Source of the DNA: Planococcus sp. CPCC 101016
Lineage (GTDB): Bacteria; Bacillota; Bacilli; Bacillales_A; Planococcaceae
Assembly (NCBI RefSeq): GCF_007859295.1
Contig: NZ_VOHB01000002.1
Location: 2,404,043-2,468,042, forward strand
DNA length: 64,000 bases
Direction: 5' to 3'
Part shown: one piece after another, positions 24,239-34,750 of the stretch
How the letters are laid out: each line of letters begins with the position of its first letter
Position numbering within the stretch: position 1 is the stretch's first letter
The notes under the pieces: generated by a model
The model's database searches: none
Told to the model about the DNA's origin: nothing
What the model saw: only the letters and a program-made list of their open reading frames with translations
Translations under genes and position numbers: made by a program

Positions 24239-24274
24239 GTTTATGAACTTCGGATATAATTTCCTTACTTAGCT

Positions 24275-24317
24275 ATTATAATCAACTTTGTAGAATTTGT
24301 GAATGGAAACGCTTATA
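24275..24317 (-). promoter_or_regulatory. citZ promoter with cre-like site
   Basis: Minus strand TTCACA (24298-24303), 17 nt, TATAAT (24275-24280). The plus-strand ATGGAAACGCTTATA (24303-24317) fits the CcpA cre consensus WTGNAANCGNWNNCW with one mismatch and touches the -35. CcpA repression of citZ is known in Bacillus. Confidence 0.65.
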
Positions 24318-24345
24318 GAAATTGAAATTCCTTAAAAAAACGAGG

Positions 24346-24383
24346 GAAATACCCGGCATTATCCAACGATAACCCGGGTATTT
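24346..24383 (-). terminator. Probable terminator of pfkA-pyk-fxsA
   Basis: AAATACCCGG and CCGGGTATTT form a stem overlapping the fxsA stop codon, with a seven-T run a few nt downstream on the minus strand. Confidence 0.55.
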
Positions 24384-24745
24384 TTCATCTTTTTATGGAT
24401 CAATCGGTAAATGAATGGCTTATACATCTTCTGAGTCGGGCTAAAAAGCATCGTAAACCCTACTGCATCAGAGATAAAGCCCGGCGTCAGCAGCAAAACA
24501 CCACCGACTAATATGAATGCCGCATTCAGCAATTGATCTCCTGGAGCTTGAAAACTGTTCATCCCCGCTTGAATATCTTTTAACGCTTTTACGCCTTGTT
24601 TCTTAGCGAGAAAAGCTCCGAGCAAGCCCGTTGTCACAATGATTGCCATTGTGACAAAGAACCCAAGCTTGCCCCCTGCCCAAATCAGCAAAGCCAATTC
24701 AAGAGACGGTACAATAATTAATGCCAGGAAAATCCACTTCATCAT
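24359..24745 (-). CDS. fxsA: FxsA family membrane protein
   Basis: The product is 128 aa with three to four hydrophobic segments and the FxsA-like core (GGKLGFFVTMAIIVTTGLLGAFLAKKQG, then LLNAAFILVGGVLLLTPGFISDAVGF). FxsA was named for suppressing F-plasmid exclusion of phage T7 in E. coli; its cellular role is unknown. It starts 24 nt after pyk in the same direction, as in other Bacillales, and is probably the last gene of pfkA-pyk-fxsA. Confidence 0.85.
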   Translation of the reverse strand: MMKWIFLALIIVPSLELALLIWAGGKLGFFVTMAIIVTTGLLGAFLAKKQGVKALKDIQAGMNSFQAPGDQLLNAAFILVGGVLLLTPGFISDAVGFTMLFSPTQKMYKPFIYRLIHKKMKNTRVIVG

Positions 24746-24769
24746 TTTGACCGACCTCCGTATTGTTTT

Positions 24770-26539
24770 TTACAGGACACTGGCGTGGCCATGATAAACA
24801 ATGCCTGATTCTGCATCCATTGTAATGTCGTAGCTATTCTTAATAAGTGAAGTTGCTTCTTGGACACCAACGATGACTGGAATTCCAAGACTCAAACCGA
24901 CTACTGCCGCATGGCTTGTCAAACCGCCTTCTTCCGTAATGATTCCTGCACATTTATTGATGGCTGGCATCATATCCCGATCTGTTCCGATGGTTACAAT
25001 GATTTTGCCTTCTACATCGACTGCCATCGCTTCTTCTGCATTTCTGACAACGACTGTTTCACCGAAAGCGACTGTTTTGCCAATTCCTTGGCCTTTTGCC
25101 AGAATATCGCCAATGACATGCACTTTCATCAGATTTGTCGAACCGGCTTGTCCCACTGGAACGCCTGCAGTAATGACAACGAGGTCGCCGTGTTTGACAT
25201 AGCCGTGCTTCAAGCTTTCATCCACTGCTTTTTCCAGCAATTCATCCGTCGATTCCACGGAGGTCCCAACGATTGGCTGAACGCCCCAAACTAATGACAG
25301 CTTACGTGCTGGTCTGTCTGAAGAAGTCACGGCAATAATCGGTGCTCCCGGACGGTACTTGGAAATCATTTTAGCAGTTGTGCCACTTTCAGTTGGTGCA
25401 ATGATCGCCTGAACTTTCAAATTCAAAGCCGTATAGGCAACTGCCTGGCCAATTGCTTCTGTCATATTCGATTCTTTTTCTTTTCTTCTGGTTGAAACGA
25501 TCTGCTTATAGTTCAGTGCAGATTCTGTTTTTTCCGCAATGCGGTGCATCGTTTCAACGGATTCGATTGGATAAAGCCCGGCAGCCGTTTCACCCGATAG
25601 CATAATGGCATCTGTGCCATCAAAGATGGCATTGGCGACATCACTTGCTTCTGCACGTGTCGGACGTGGGTTGCGCTGCATGGAATCCAGCATCTGTGTA
25701 GCCGTAATGACCGGTTTGCCAGCACTGTTGCATTTTTCAATTAATGATTTCTGAACCAATGGCACTTCTTCGGCCGGAATTTCTACCCCTAAATCTCCAC
25801 GCGCGACCATTAGGCCATCAGAAACCAGGATGATTTCATCAATATTGTCCACGCCTTCTTGGTTTTCGATTTTCGGGATGATTTGAATATGCGAGCCACC
25901 GTTCTTTTCAAGCAAGCCACGGATTTCCATCACATCAGAACTTCTTCTGACAAATGAAGCCGCTACAAAATCTACGTTTTGTTCGATGCCGAATAAAATG
26001 TCCTGCGCATCTTTTTCAGTGATTCCCGGCAATTGAACCGAAACTCCTGGAACATTAACGCCTTTTTTTGTTTTAAGTGTACCAGCATTCTCAACTATCG
26101 TATGAATGAGGCCATTTTCCTTGTCCAAGCTCTCAACACGTAATTCAATCAAACCATCGTCCAATAGAATGATCGATCCTGTATCAACATCTTCAATTAA
26201 TTGTTCATAAGTAATCGAAAATCTCTCGGCAGTCCCGAGCACTTCTGACATGGAAATCTCAATTTTTTGGCCTGTCACCAATTCAATCGAATCATTTTCC
26301 ATTCGATGGGTGCGGATTTCCGGACCTTTTGTATCCAGCAGGATGCCGACAATTTTACCGGCTTTTTCAGCCGCTTCACGTATTCGTTTAATGCGTAAAG
26401 CATGTTCTTCGTGATCACCATGCGAAAAGTTTAAGCGGGCTACATTCATTCCTGCTTCAATTAGGCTTTCCAATAATTCTGGCGATTCACTTGCAGGTCC
26501 GATTGTACAAACAATTTTCGTTTTTCTCAATAAACTCAC
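24770..26539 (-). CDS. pyk: Pyruvate kinase with C-terminal PEP-utiliser domain
   Basis: The product is 589 aa, the long Bacillus-type enzyme. It has the TIM-barrel A domain with [12 protein letters not shown] and [24 protein letters not shown], a B domain, and an allosteric C domain. An extra C-terminal domain of about 110 residues follows, with [11 protein letters not shown], related to the mobile domain of PEP-utilising enzymes. It transfers phosphate from PEP to ADP. It starts 13 nt after pfkA. Confidence 0.97.
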   Translation of the reverse strand: MSLLRKTKIVCTIGPASESPELLESLIEAGMNVARLNFSHGDHEEHALRIKRIREAAEKAGKIVGILLDTKGPEIRTHRMENDSIELVTGQKIEISMSEVLGTAERFSITYEQLIEDVDTGSIILLDDGLIELRVESLDKENGLIHTIVENAGTLKTKKGVNVPGVSVQLPGITEKDAQDILFGIEQNVDFVAASFVRRSSDVMEIRGLLEKNGGSHIQIIPKIENQEGVDNIDEIILVSDGLMVARGDLGVEIPAEEVPLVQKSLIEKCNSAGKPVITATQMLDSMQRNPRPTRAEASDVANAIFDGTDAIMLSGETAAGLYPIESVETMHRIAEKTESALNYKQIVSTRRKEKESNMTEAIGQAVAYTALNLKVQAIIAPTESGTTAKMISKYRPGAPIIAVTSSDRPARKLSLVWGVQPIVGTSVESTDELLEKAVDESLKHGYVKHGDLVVITAGVPVGQAGSTNLMKVHVIGDILAKGQGIGKTVAFGETVVVRNAEEAMAVDVEGKIIVTIGTDRDMMPAINKCAGIITEEGGLTSHAAVVGLSLGIPVIVGVQEATSLIKNSYDITMDAESGIVYHGHASVL

Positions 26540-26552
26540 TCCATTTACTTTA

Positions 26553-27533
<981 letters not shown>

Positions 27534-27640
27534 TTACTCTGTTTACCTTACCACGACAAGGCGCTACTGTCAGTCCTGAATAGTGATTGTGCGTGTTAAG
27601 ATTTTGTTGCGCACGCCTGGCTGCTTTATTTTAGGGGAAA

Positions 27641-27664
27641 CAAAAAGAACCGCCGAGGCAGTTC
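27641..27664 (-). terminator. Terminator of gntR-accD-accA
   Basis: GAACTGCC and GGCGGTTC pair, followed by TTTTTG on the minus strand. Confidence 0.85.
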
Positions 27665-27668
27665 TCCA

Positions 27669-28637
27669 TTACTCGCTGAAAACACCGATTGATTTGAATT
27701 TGTTGTAGCGCTGTTTGATCAACTCTTCGCCTGACATGCCATTCAATTCTTCCAGAGAGCGTCTGATTGCTTCTGAAATGATGGCTGCCTGCTTTTGCGG
27801 ATCGTGATGGGCTCCGCCACGCACCTCGGGAATCATATGTTCAATTATTTTCATTTCCAACAGGTCGGGAGCGGTGATTTTCATCGCTTCGGCCGCTGTT
27901 TGCGCAAGGGCTGAATCTTTCCAAAGAATAGAAGCTGCACCTTCCGGGGAAATGACCGAGAACGTTGAATTTTCCAGCATTAAAATCTGATTGCCGACGC
28001 CAAGCGCCAACGCTCCGCCGCTTCCGCCTTCTCCAATGACAATGGACAAGACAGGGACTTCAAGTCCAGCCATTTCCACAAGATTGCGCGCAATCGCTTC
28101 GCTTTGTCCACGTTCTTCCGCGGCTTTTCCTGGATAAGCACCCTTCGTATCGATTAGACAGATGATCGGACGATTGAATTTTTCAGCCTGCTTCATCAAG
28201 CGCAATGCTTTCCGGTAGCCTTCAGGATGCGGCATACCGAAATTGCGCCGCACATTTTCTTTTGTGTCCTTGCCGCGCTGGTGACCGATAATTGTAACCG
28301 GCTGCCCGTGGAAAGAACCGATTCCGCTAACAATTGCTGCATCGTCCCCGTATAGGCGATCTCCATGCAATTCAATAAAATCATTGAAAATCAATGGTAT
28401 GTAATCCAAAGTGGTCGGCCGTTCAGGATGGCGGGCCACTTGTACACGATCCCATGGTTTCATGTTTTCATAAATTTCTTCTTCGAGTTTAGAAAAGCGG
28501 TCTTCCAGAGACTTGATTTCTGAACTTAAGTCTACTTCGGCATTTGTCGTATATTCCTTCAGCTCTGAGATTTTCGCTCGGAGCTGGATGAGCGGTTCTT
28601 CAAAAGGCATTGATTTTTTTCCATTTTTCTTAGCCAT
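27669..28637 (-). CDS. accA: Acetyl-CoA carboxylase carboxyltransferase subunit alpha
   Basis: The product is 322 aa. With AccD it forms the A2B2 carboxyltransferase that moves CO2 from biotin to acetyl-CoA, giving malonyl-CoA. The oxyanion glycine pairs are in [15 protein letters not shown], and the [15 protein letters not shown] segment is conserved. The ATG at 28637 overlaps the accD stop by 8 nt with GGAG about 9 nt upstream, implying translational coupling for equal subunit supply. Longer in-frame starts reach into accD and are not conserved. Confidence 0.96.
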   Translation of the reverse strand: MAKKNGKKSMPFEEPLIQLRAKISELKEYTTNAEVDLSSEIKSLEDRFSKLEEEIYENMKPWDRVQVARHPERPTTLDYIPLIFNDFIELHGDRLYGDDAAIVSGIGSFHGQPVTIIGHQRGKDTKENVRRNFGMPHPEGYRKALRLMKQAEKFNRPIICLIDTKGAYPGKAAEERGQSEAIARNLVEMAGLEVPVLSIVIGEGGSGGALALGVGNQILMLENSTFSVISPEGAASILWKDSALAQTAAEAMKITAPDLLEMKIIEHMIPEVRGGAHHDPQKQAAIISEAIRRSLEELNGMSGEELIKQRYNKFKSIGVFSE

Positions 28638-29502
28638 TTGCCACAGCTCCTTTCGTATGAAGACGCACGATAGTCGCCAATGTTTTTTGCATGGATGTAC
28701 GGTGCACGACCGCATCCAATTGTCCATGATCTAATAAAAATTCCGCCGTCTGGAAATCTTCCGGCAACTTCTCACGGACTGTCTGTTCGATAACACGGCG
28801 TCCAGCGAAACCGATCAAGGCTTTCGGTTCGGCGATATTGATGTCGCCCACCGATGCGAAACTCGCCGATACACCGCCTGTCGTCGGATGCGTTAATACC
28901 GATACGAAAAGCAACCCTTCATTGCTATGGCGCTTTAACGCTACACTGGTTTTAGCCATCTGCATGAGAGACAATACGCCTTCTTGCATACGTGCCCCGC
29001 CACTGGCTGTAAAAATGATAAATGGCAATTTGCGATCTGTAGCCACTTCAATGGCACGGGTAATTTTCTCGCCTACAACTGACCCCATTGAACCCATCCG
29101 GAAGTGGGAGTCCATCACTGCCAAAACGATATCTTGCCCCTGTAATTTACCTGCCCCTGTCAAAACTGCTTCATTCAAGCCGGTTTTTTCACTATCTGCT
29201 TGTACTTTTTCCGTATAGCCTGGGAAACCGAGTGGATTTTCCGATTTCAAATGGTCATCCATTGATTCAAAGCTTCCCGGATCTAATAGGCTATCTATAC
29301 GCTCGTAAGCGGTCATTTTAAAATGATGATCGCATTTCGGACAAACTTTATCATTTTTATTCAAATCCTTGGTTAGGGTGATTTCTTTGCAGGAAGGACA
29401 TTTGGTCATCAATCCCTCAGGAACATCTTTTGCGGATTTCGAAGGCATCGTTGTTTCTTTGCTGTCTTTATTGCGTTTAAAAATATCACGAATCATTGCC
29501 AT
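28630..29502 (-). CDS. accD: Acetyl-CoA carboxylase carboxyltransferase subunit beta
   Basis: The product is 290 aa with an N-terminal C4 zinc ribbon (C35, C38, C54, C57) and the crotonase-like carboxyltransferase fold ([21 protein letters not shown]). The start at 29502 follows GGAG by 10 nt and overlaps the upstream gntR gene by 17 nt; an ATG at 29532 lies deeper in gntR and lacks the family start. It is placed between its likely regulator and accA. Confidence 0.95.
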   Translation of the reverse strand: MAMIRDIFKRNKDSKETTMPSKSAKDVPEGLMTKCPSCKEITLTKDLNKNDKVCPKCDHHFKMTAYERIDSLLDPGSFESMDDHLKSENPLGFPGYTEKVQADSEKTGLNEAVLTGAGKLQGQDIVLAVMDSHFRMGSMGSVVGEKITRAIEVATDRKLPFIIFTASGGARMQEGVLSLMQMAKTSVALKRHSNEGLLFVSVLTHPTTGGVSASFASVGDINIAEPKALIGFAGRRVIEQTVREKLPEDFQTAEFLLDHGQLDAVVHRTSMQKTLATIVRLHTKGAVANG

Positions 29503-30136
29503 TGCGTATTCTCTCCTTTTGTAGCCATTCACTCCACGCCTTAAACTCGCGAACGGCTGTCTCTGAATCTTGTTGCTCGATTGCTGTCAATATATTGTTC
29601 ATACGGTCAATTTCATCAAAAGAAACAGTTCCACTGTATGGATCTCCGCTGTATTGCTTCAATAAAAACCAGATTTTCAATGACAACCGGTTGCCGGATA
29701 ACACCATCAATTCACGAACAAAATCCTCACGCATAAAGCTTTCATCTTTAAGACGCAGCCGTAAACTTTCCCACACCCGCATTTGGCTGGCTGCTTCATT
29801 CTGGCAAATTGCTTGTATCGCAGCCACTTCATGAAGCAAACGCGTCTCCCAGACATCCTCATGTGATTGGTTGTCCTGTAAAACAAAAGTAGACAACACT
29901 TCAACCAATTTATGATTTCTGTGGTCAGACAAAAAAGTGCCTTCTCCTCTGCGCGTTTCGATCAGCCCCAACAATTCCAGGCTGCGAAGAGCTTCCCGTA
30001 ACGTTGAACGGCCAACCTGCATCGTTTCAGCCAATTCCCTTTCAGATGGTATGCGGTCGCCCGGCTTGATATTTTCATGCCGAATCATGTCTCGAATGTC
30101 CCGTACTATATCTAAATATCGTTTCGATTGATTCAT
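29486..30136 (-). CDS. GntR-family regulator (FadR/FCD type), likely acc operon regulator
   Basis: The product is 216 aa with an N-terminal GntR winged helix ([46 protein letters not shown] region) and an all-alpha C-terminal FCD-like effector domain. The gene overlaps accD by 17 nt, so regulator and carboxylase subunits share a transcript. A GntR-type palindrome (30168-30178) sits between its promoter region and start codon. Autoregulation and control of accDA is therefore inferred. The effector is unknown; a fatty-acid or carboxylate-derived ligand would fit. Confidence 0.8.
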   Translation of the reverse strand: MNQSKRYLDIVRDIRDMIRHENIKPGDRIPSERELAETMQVGRSTLREALRSLELLGLIETRRGEGTFLSDHRNHKLVEVLSTFVLQDNQSHEDVWETRLLHEVAAIQAICQNEAASQMRVWESLRLRLKDESFMREDFVRELMVLSGNRLSLKIWFLLKQYSGDPYSGTVSFDEIDRMNNILTAIEQQDSETAVREFKAWSEWLQKERIRNGNDS

Positions 30137-30167
30137 GACGGTTCCTCAGTTCCCATTTTTTTGAAAG

Positions 30168-30178
30168 TGGTCTGGCCA
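30168..30178. promoter_or_regulatory. GntR/FadR-type operator ahead of gntR-accD-accA
   Basis: TGGTCTGGCCA differs at one position from the FCD-GntR consensus TGGTCnGACCA and sits in the longer imperfect palindrome AGTGG-N5-CCACT. It is about 32 nt upstream of the gntR ATG. Confidence 0.5.
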
Positions 30179-30218
30179 CTCATATCCTATACCTTACAAA
30201 AAAAACAGTGCTACGTAA

Positions 30219-30250
30219 AGAAAAAACTGCTTTTCTTTTAGAAAAGCAGT
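30219..30250 (-). terminator. Terminator of dnaE
   Basis: ACTGCTTTTC and GAAAAGCAGT form a 10-bp stem with a 5-nt loop, followed by TTTTTTC on the minus strand. It begins at the dnaE stop codon. Confidence 0.85.
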
Positions 30251-33200
30251 CAAGTTTCTATACTCTTGCAAATAATGGCTGTTTTTTGGTTGCGATTTTC
30301 AACTACGCCCTGAATTTCCAGGATTGCATGAGGTTCCAACAGCAAGTTGTATTTAGCATATTCCACAGGGAACAAAGTTACAGAAGCCGGTCCCGTTTCA
30401 TCCATTAAAGTAAGAAATGCCATCGCGTCACCTTTTTTTGTGCGGATCCGTTTGATGTCCTCTACCATGCCCAAAACTTTTACCGATTCGCGGTCACGTT
30501 TGGTTTTCAGCATTTTCAGCTCATCATAAGATTTCTGGCGATTTTCTTTAGCTCGTTCAACCGGGTGTTTCGATAAGTAAAAACCAAGCACCTCTTTTTC
30601 GTAGTCGAGCTTAAGATTTTCAGGCAGCTCTGAAGCTTTGGTGTATTTTGGCTTCATGAAACTTGACCCCATATCATCAAACAGGCCGGGATCTTCATTC
30701 GGCTTAACCAGTTCAGCGTGTTTAATTGCACTATCAAGTGACGCTAGTATAATTCCCCGGTTATAACCAAAATCATCAAGGGCCCCTGCTTTAATCAGCG
30801 GCTCAAACGATTTCCGGTTAAAATGCAAAGCTGAAATCCTTTCGGCAATATTGAACAGGCTGCTGAATGGCCCTTCTTCTCGCGCAGCAAGCAATGCTTT
30901 GATCGTCGACCCTGGGACCCCTTTTACTGCATTCAGGCCAATTCGAATCTGTCCACCTTCTACAGAAAACGTATGACGGCTTTTTTGGATAGAAGGAGGC
31001 AGCAGCGGAATCTTCTTATCCTTGATTTCTTGCAGCAGCTGTTTGGTCTTTTCGGCGTTTCCAGCGCTGTTGGTCAATAAACCGGTATAGAAATAGACCG
31101 GATAATGAGTTTTCATATAGCTCAATTGATAAGAGATGATGCTGTAAGCGGAGGCATGGCTTTTTGGAAAACCGTAATCTGCAAAACGTACAATTAAATC
31201 ATAAACTTCCGCCGCTTCTGCTTCAGTGAAGCCTTTAGCTTTCGCGCCTCTGGAAAAATGCTCGCGTTCTTCATCTAAAATTTCACGTTTCTTCTTGCTG
31301 ACTGCACGCCGCAATAAATCTGCTTCGCCAAGTGAAAATCCAGCCATTGCCGATGCAATGTGCATAATCTGTTCTTGGTAGACGATGACGCCGTATGTTT
31401 CACTTAATATCGGTTCCAGAATTGGATGGACATATTTTACAGCCTCTTGCTTATGTTTCCGTCTCGCATATAAAGGGATGAATTCCATCGGACCCGGCCG
31501 GAACAAGGCATTGACCGCAACAATGTCACCAAAAGCCGTCGGTTTGATCTGCTGGAGCGCCCGGCGCATGCCGTCGGATTCCAATTGGAAGACGCCGGTC
31601 GTATCCCCCGAAGCCAACAATTTATAGGTTTCTGCATCGTCAAGTGAAATACTGCGGTAATCGATCCGCTTTTTGGTATCCCAGTAAATGAGATTGCGAA
31701 TCTGTTCGAGAATGGTTAAATTCCGCAAGCCCAGAAAATCCATCTTCAATAAGCCGATTGCTTCCAACTCCTGCATGGGCCATTGCGTCAAATAAATGCC
31801 TTCACTGCCTTTTTCAATCGGTACATGATCCACCAAAGGCGACGGACTTAAAATCACCCCTGCCGCATGCGTCGAGGCATGTCTTGGCAAACCTTCAAGT
31901 TTCATAGCTGTCTTAAACCAGGATTTGCGTTCTTCACGCTCTACAATCCAATCATTTAATGCTGGAGACTCTTTTAAAGCAGACCGCAATGTTGTACCTA
32001 TTCGATTCGGAATCATCTTTGAAATCGCTTCAAGCTCTTCAGCTTCAAAACCGAAAACACGTGCAGTATCCCGGGCAACGGCTTTAGCGGATAAAGTGCC
32101 GAATGTAATGATTTGAGCCGTCCGGACAGCACCGTATTTTTTCGCCACATAGTCCACCACTTCATGGCGTCTGTGATCAGCAAAATCAATATCGATATCA
32201 GGCAGTGTTACACGCTCCGGATTCAAGAAACGCTCAAACAACAGCCCGTGTTTAATAGGATCGACATCGGTGATCTTCAGTGAATAGGCAACCAGCGAGC
32301 TGGCCGATGAGCCGCGTCCAGGACCCGTCAGAATATCTTGATCCCTGGCGTATTTCATAAAATCCGCAACTATCAGAAAGTAATCGATAAAGCCCATCGT
32401 TCCGATAACTGAAAGTTCATAATCCAGCCGTTCCTGGTAGATTTGAGTAAAACCCGGAACCCGCTCCGTCAGTCCTGTTTCACACAATTTCGCGATAAAA
32501 TCCGCTTTATCGATCTTTTCATCCAATGGGAATATTGGAAGCAGCTGACGGTTCATCGGAATTGTCACCTGACAGCTTTCGAGCATCTCAGCTGTTCTCT
32601 GAAGCCATTCAGGATGATCTGCAAACCAAGACTCGAATTCCTGTTTGCTGGGAACATAAGCATTTGTATGCTCAGGCTTCGGCCTTTCCGGATCATTCAT
32701 CTTCAATCCCTGGCCGATGGCGGATGCGACTTCATAAGCAAAAGCATCCTGCTGGAAGAGATAGCGGCATTCTTGAGAAGCGATAATAGGCAGCCTCATC
32801 CTTTCGCAAATATCCATAAATGTTGATTCATGCTCGGATTTTATTCCACCGGGACGTTCCAAGCTGCCGTATACAGCCGAACCAAATAACTCTTTTACAT
32901 ACTGCACCACTTGACTGCGGTCTGTCAGCAGCCATTCGGCCTTGTTTGGAACGACACATACGAGGCCTTCTTGATATGCCTTCAACCATTGTTCTGGTAT
33001 AGCCTCTTTGTCCCGTGTGGACAACGCGCTGGAGATTTTCAGCAGATTGCCGTAGCCTTTATTGGTTTGGGCGTACAACACAACCGGGTAATGCTGTTCT
33101 TCATATTCGATAAAAGCCGAAAGGCCGACCACCCCATGGATGCCGGCACGGCGGCACGCTTCCCAAAACGGAAGGGTGCCGTATAATTTTGTATTGACGA

Positions 33201-33306
33201 TTGCGGCTGAAACGGCTCCCTGTTCCTTTAAATACGGGAAAAGTTGGTCAAGGCGCACCGTGCTTTTCAGCAAATCAGCCGATGTGCTTATGTGCGGATA
33301 AACCAT
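30250..33306 (-). CDS. dnaE: DNA polymerase III alpha subunit DnaE
   Basis: The product is 1018 aa, about 100 shorter than B. subtilis DnaE (1115). It extends RNA primers before PolC takes over. The polymerase active site is present (GPGRGSSASSLVAY and PDIDIDF with the catalytic aspartates), followed by helix-hairpin-helix and OB-fold regions. The N-terminal PHP domain has lost its usual metal ligands: the HxHxxYSLLDG start reads YPHISTSADLL and TDHxx reads VNTKL. The start at 33306 has GGGAG 10 nt upstream. It lies 18 nt after nrnA. Confidence 0.93.
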   Translation of the reverse strand: MVYPHISTSADLLKSTVRLDQLFPYLKEQGAVSAAIVNTKLYGTLPFWEACRRAGIHGVVGLSAFIEYEEQHYPVVLYAQTNKGYGNLLKISSALSTRDKEAIPEQWLKAYQEGLVCVVPNKAEWLLTDRSQVVQYVKELFGSAVYGSLERPGGIKSEHESTFMDICERMRLPIIASQECRYLFQQDAFAYEVASAIGQGLKMNDPERPKPEHTNAYVPSKQEFESWFADHPEWLQRTAEMLESCQVTIPMNRQLLPIFPLDEKIDKADFIAKLCETGLTERVPGFTQIYQERLDYELSVIGTMGFIDYFLIVADFMKYARDQDILTGPGRGSSASSLVAYSLKITDVDPIKHGLLFERFLNPERVTLPDIDIDFADHRRHEVVDYVAKKYGAVRTAQIITFGTLSAKAVARDTARVFGFEAEELEAISKMIPNRIGTTLRSALKESPALNDWIVEREERKSWFKTAMKLEGLPRHASTHAAGVILSPSPLVDHVPIEKGSEGIYLTQWPMQELEAIGLLKMDFLGLRNLTILEQIRNLIYWDTKKRIDYRSISLDDAETYKLLASGDTTGVFQLESDGMRRALQQIKPTAFGDIVAVNALFRPGPMEFIPLYARRKHKQEAVKYVHPILEPILSETYGVIVYQEQIMHIASAMAGFSLGEADLLRRAVSKKKREILDEEREHFSRGAKAKGFTEAEAAEVYDLIVRFADYGFPKSHASAYSIISYQLSYMKTHYPVYFYTGLLTNSAGNAEKTKQLLQEIKDKKIPLLPPSIQKSRHTFSVEGGQIRIGLNAVKGVPGSTIKALLAAREEGPFSSLFNIAERISALHFNRKSFEPLIKAGALDDFGYNRGIILASLDSAIKHAELVKPNEDPGLFDDMGSSFMKPKYTKASELPENLKLDYEKEVLGFYLSKHPVERAKENRQKSYDELKMLKTKRDRESVKVLGMVEDIKRIRTKKGDAMAFLTLMDETGPASVTLFPVEYAKYNLLLEPHAILEIQGVVENRNQKTAIICKSIET

Positions 33307-33324
33307 TGACAACCCACTCCCTTC

Positions 33325-34269
33325 TTAGTTTGCAGCTGAACAAATTTCTGCGAGACGTGCGATTACCTGATCAGCTTCCTGCCACGAATAAGCCGTTGCG
33401 CCAGATGCCAGCGGATGTCCGCCGCCGCCGAATTCTTTTGCTAATGTATTGATGATCGGTCCTTTCGAACGCAAACGCACCCGGATTTCGGCATCTTCTT
33501 CAATCAGGATGACCCAGGCTTTCATGCCTTTGACATTGCCAAGTGAACCGACCAGCAAAGAAGTGTCGGTTGCAGTAACATCAAATTCCTTCAAAATATC
33601 CTTTGTGATCTTCACATGAGCTGCACCATTTTCATCCATTTTGAAATTCTGATACATATAGCCTTGCAGGTGCAACAGCTTACGATCCATTTCGTACATG
33701 CCATTATGCAAGGCATTGCGGTCAAAATCGTATTTGATTAGCTCGCCTGCAATCGCAAACGTCTTTTGAGTCGTACTCGGGAACAAAAAGCGTCCAGTAT
33801 CTCCGATAATTCCAGCATATAGCAGACGGGCCGCTTTTGCTGATAAGGTCCAATTTTCGTGTTCACGTCCATATGTATAAAGCTCGTAAACCAGCTCTGA
33901 AGCTGAACTTGCAGTTGTATCGACGGATACAATATCACCATAAGCATCATCGTTGGGATGGTGATCAATTTTGATAAGCTTTGCTCCTGTTTTATAGCGT
34001 TGATCGTCAACACGTTCAGTGTTGGCTGTATCAGTTACAATGACCAAGGCTCCCTCAAAATCCCCATCTTCCACTGCGTCCGGAAAATCCAGAAAGTCCA
34101 TCGTGTAATCATGTGTACCGGCGGCTAAAATACGCTTTTTAGGATAATTCTGCTCCAAAAGATATTTCAAACCGAGCTGAGAACCATAGGCATCTGGATC
34201 CGGCCGCACATGACGATGGATGATAATGGTGCTGTATTGCTTAATTGTGTCGATGATTTGACTGTTCAT
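33325..34269 (-). CDS. nrnA: NrnA/YtqI-type DHH phosphoesterase (nanoRNase, pAp phosphatase)
   Basis: The product is 314 aa with the DHH motifs HRHVRPDPDAYGSQ, DTANTERV and KIDHHPNDDAYGD, and the C-terminal DHHA1 domain ending in GGGGHPLASGA. Family members degrade 2-5 nt RNA and dephosphorylate 3',5'-pAp. It is immediately upstream of dnaE as ytqI is in B. subtilis, and divergent from ytpI. Confidence 0.93.
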   Translation of the reverse strand: MNSQIIDTIKQYSTIIIHRHVRPDPDAYGSQLGLKYLLEQNYPKKRILAAGTHDYTMDFLDFPDAVEDGDFEGALVIVTDTANTERVDDQRYKTGAKLIKIDHHPNDDAYGDIVSVDTTASSASELVYELYTYGREHENWTLSAKAARLLYAGIIGDTGRFLFPSTTQKTFAIAGELIKYDFDRNALHNGMYEMDRKLLHLQGYMYQNFKMDENGAAHVKITKDILKEFDVTATDTSLLVGSLGNVKGMKAWVILIEEDAEIRVRLRSKGPIINTLAKEFGGGGHPLASGATAYSWQEADQVIARLAEICSAAN

Positions 34270-34361
34270 TTTTTAGTTCCTCCATTTATAAGGAAATCCA
34301 TTCGCAATTTTGCTCAAATCTCAGTACAATGAAATTGAGTTTTGGAATTCAGGAGGTCCCT

Positions 34362-34667
34362 ATGTTCATATTCGCATTTTTAATCATTGTATCATTTGTC
34401 ATTTATTTTTATAACAAAACAAAGCAATTCCGCACACGCAGCGTTTTGCCTATTAGAAAAAAATGGTATGCTGCACGTGCATCCGTAGCATTGGGTAGTT
34501 TTATTACTTTTTTCGGCATTAATCAGCTGTTCGTTTACCAGTCTACTGTTACCTACATCATTTCAGCCATTTTCATTGTACTTGGTGTAGCGCTTATTTA
34601 TTACAATTACAAAGCTTCGCGGTATTACCACTCATTCCTTGAGGAAGAAGCAGATTTGAATCCTTAA
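34362..34667 (+). CDS. ytpI: YtpI-like membrane protein
   Basis: The product is 101 aa with three predicted transmembrane helices (about 2-18, 40-58, 62-80) and a charged C-terminal tail. The ATG at 34362 has AGGAGG 5 nt upstream; an upstream in-frame ATG at 34329 is not supported. The neighbourhood (nrnA/dnaE on one side, ytoI on the other) matches B. subtilis ytpI. The function is unknown. A strong bidirectional terminator separates it from convergent ytoI. Confidence 0.78.
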   Translation: MFIFAFLIIVSFVIYFYNKTKQFRTRSVLPIRKKWYAARASVALGSFITFFGINQLFVYQSTVTYIISAIFIVLGVALIYYNYKASRYYHSFLEEEADLNP

Positions 34668-34683
34668 AAGATAATGCAATGTA

Positions 34684-34730
34684 CAGGCAGCAGGTACTCT
34701 TGTTTACTAAGAGTACCTGCTGCCTTTTTA
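34684..34730. terminator. Terminator between ytpI and ytoI
   Basis: AGGCAGCAGGTACTCTT and its perfect complement form a 17-bp stem around a 6-nt loop with TTTTTA after it on the plus strand. It serves both convergent genes. Confidence 0.92.
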
Positions 34731-34750
34731 TGCCGAATATCATTTTTGCT

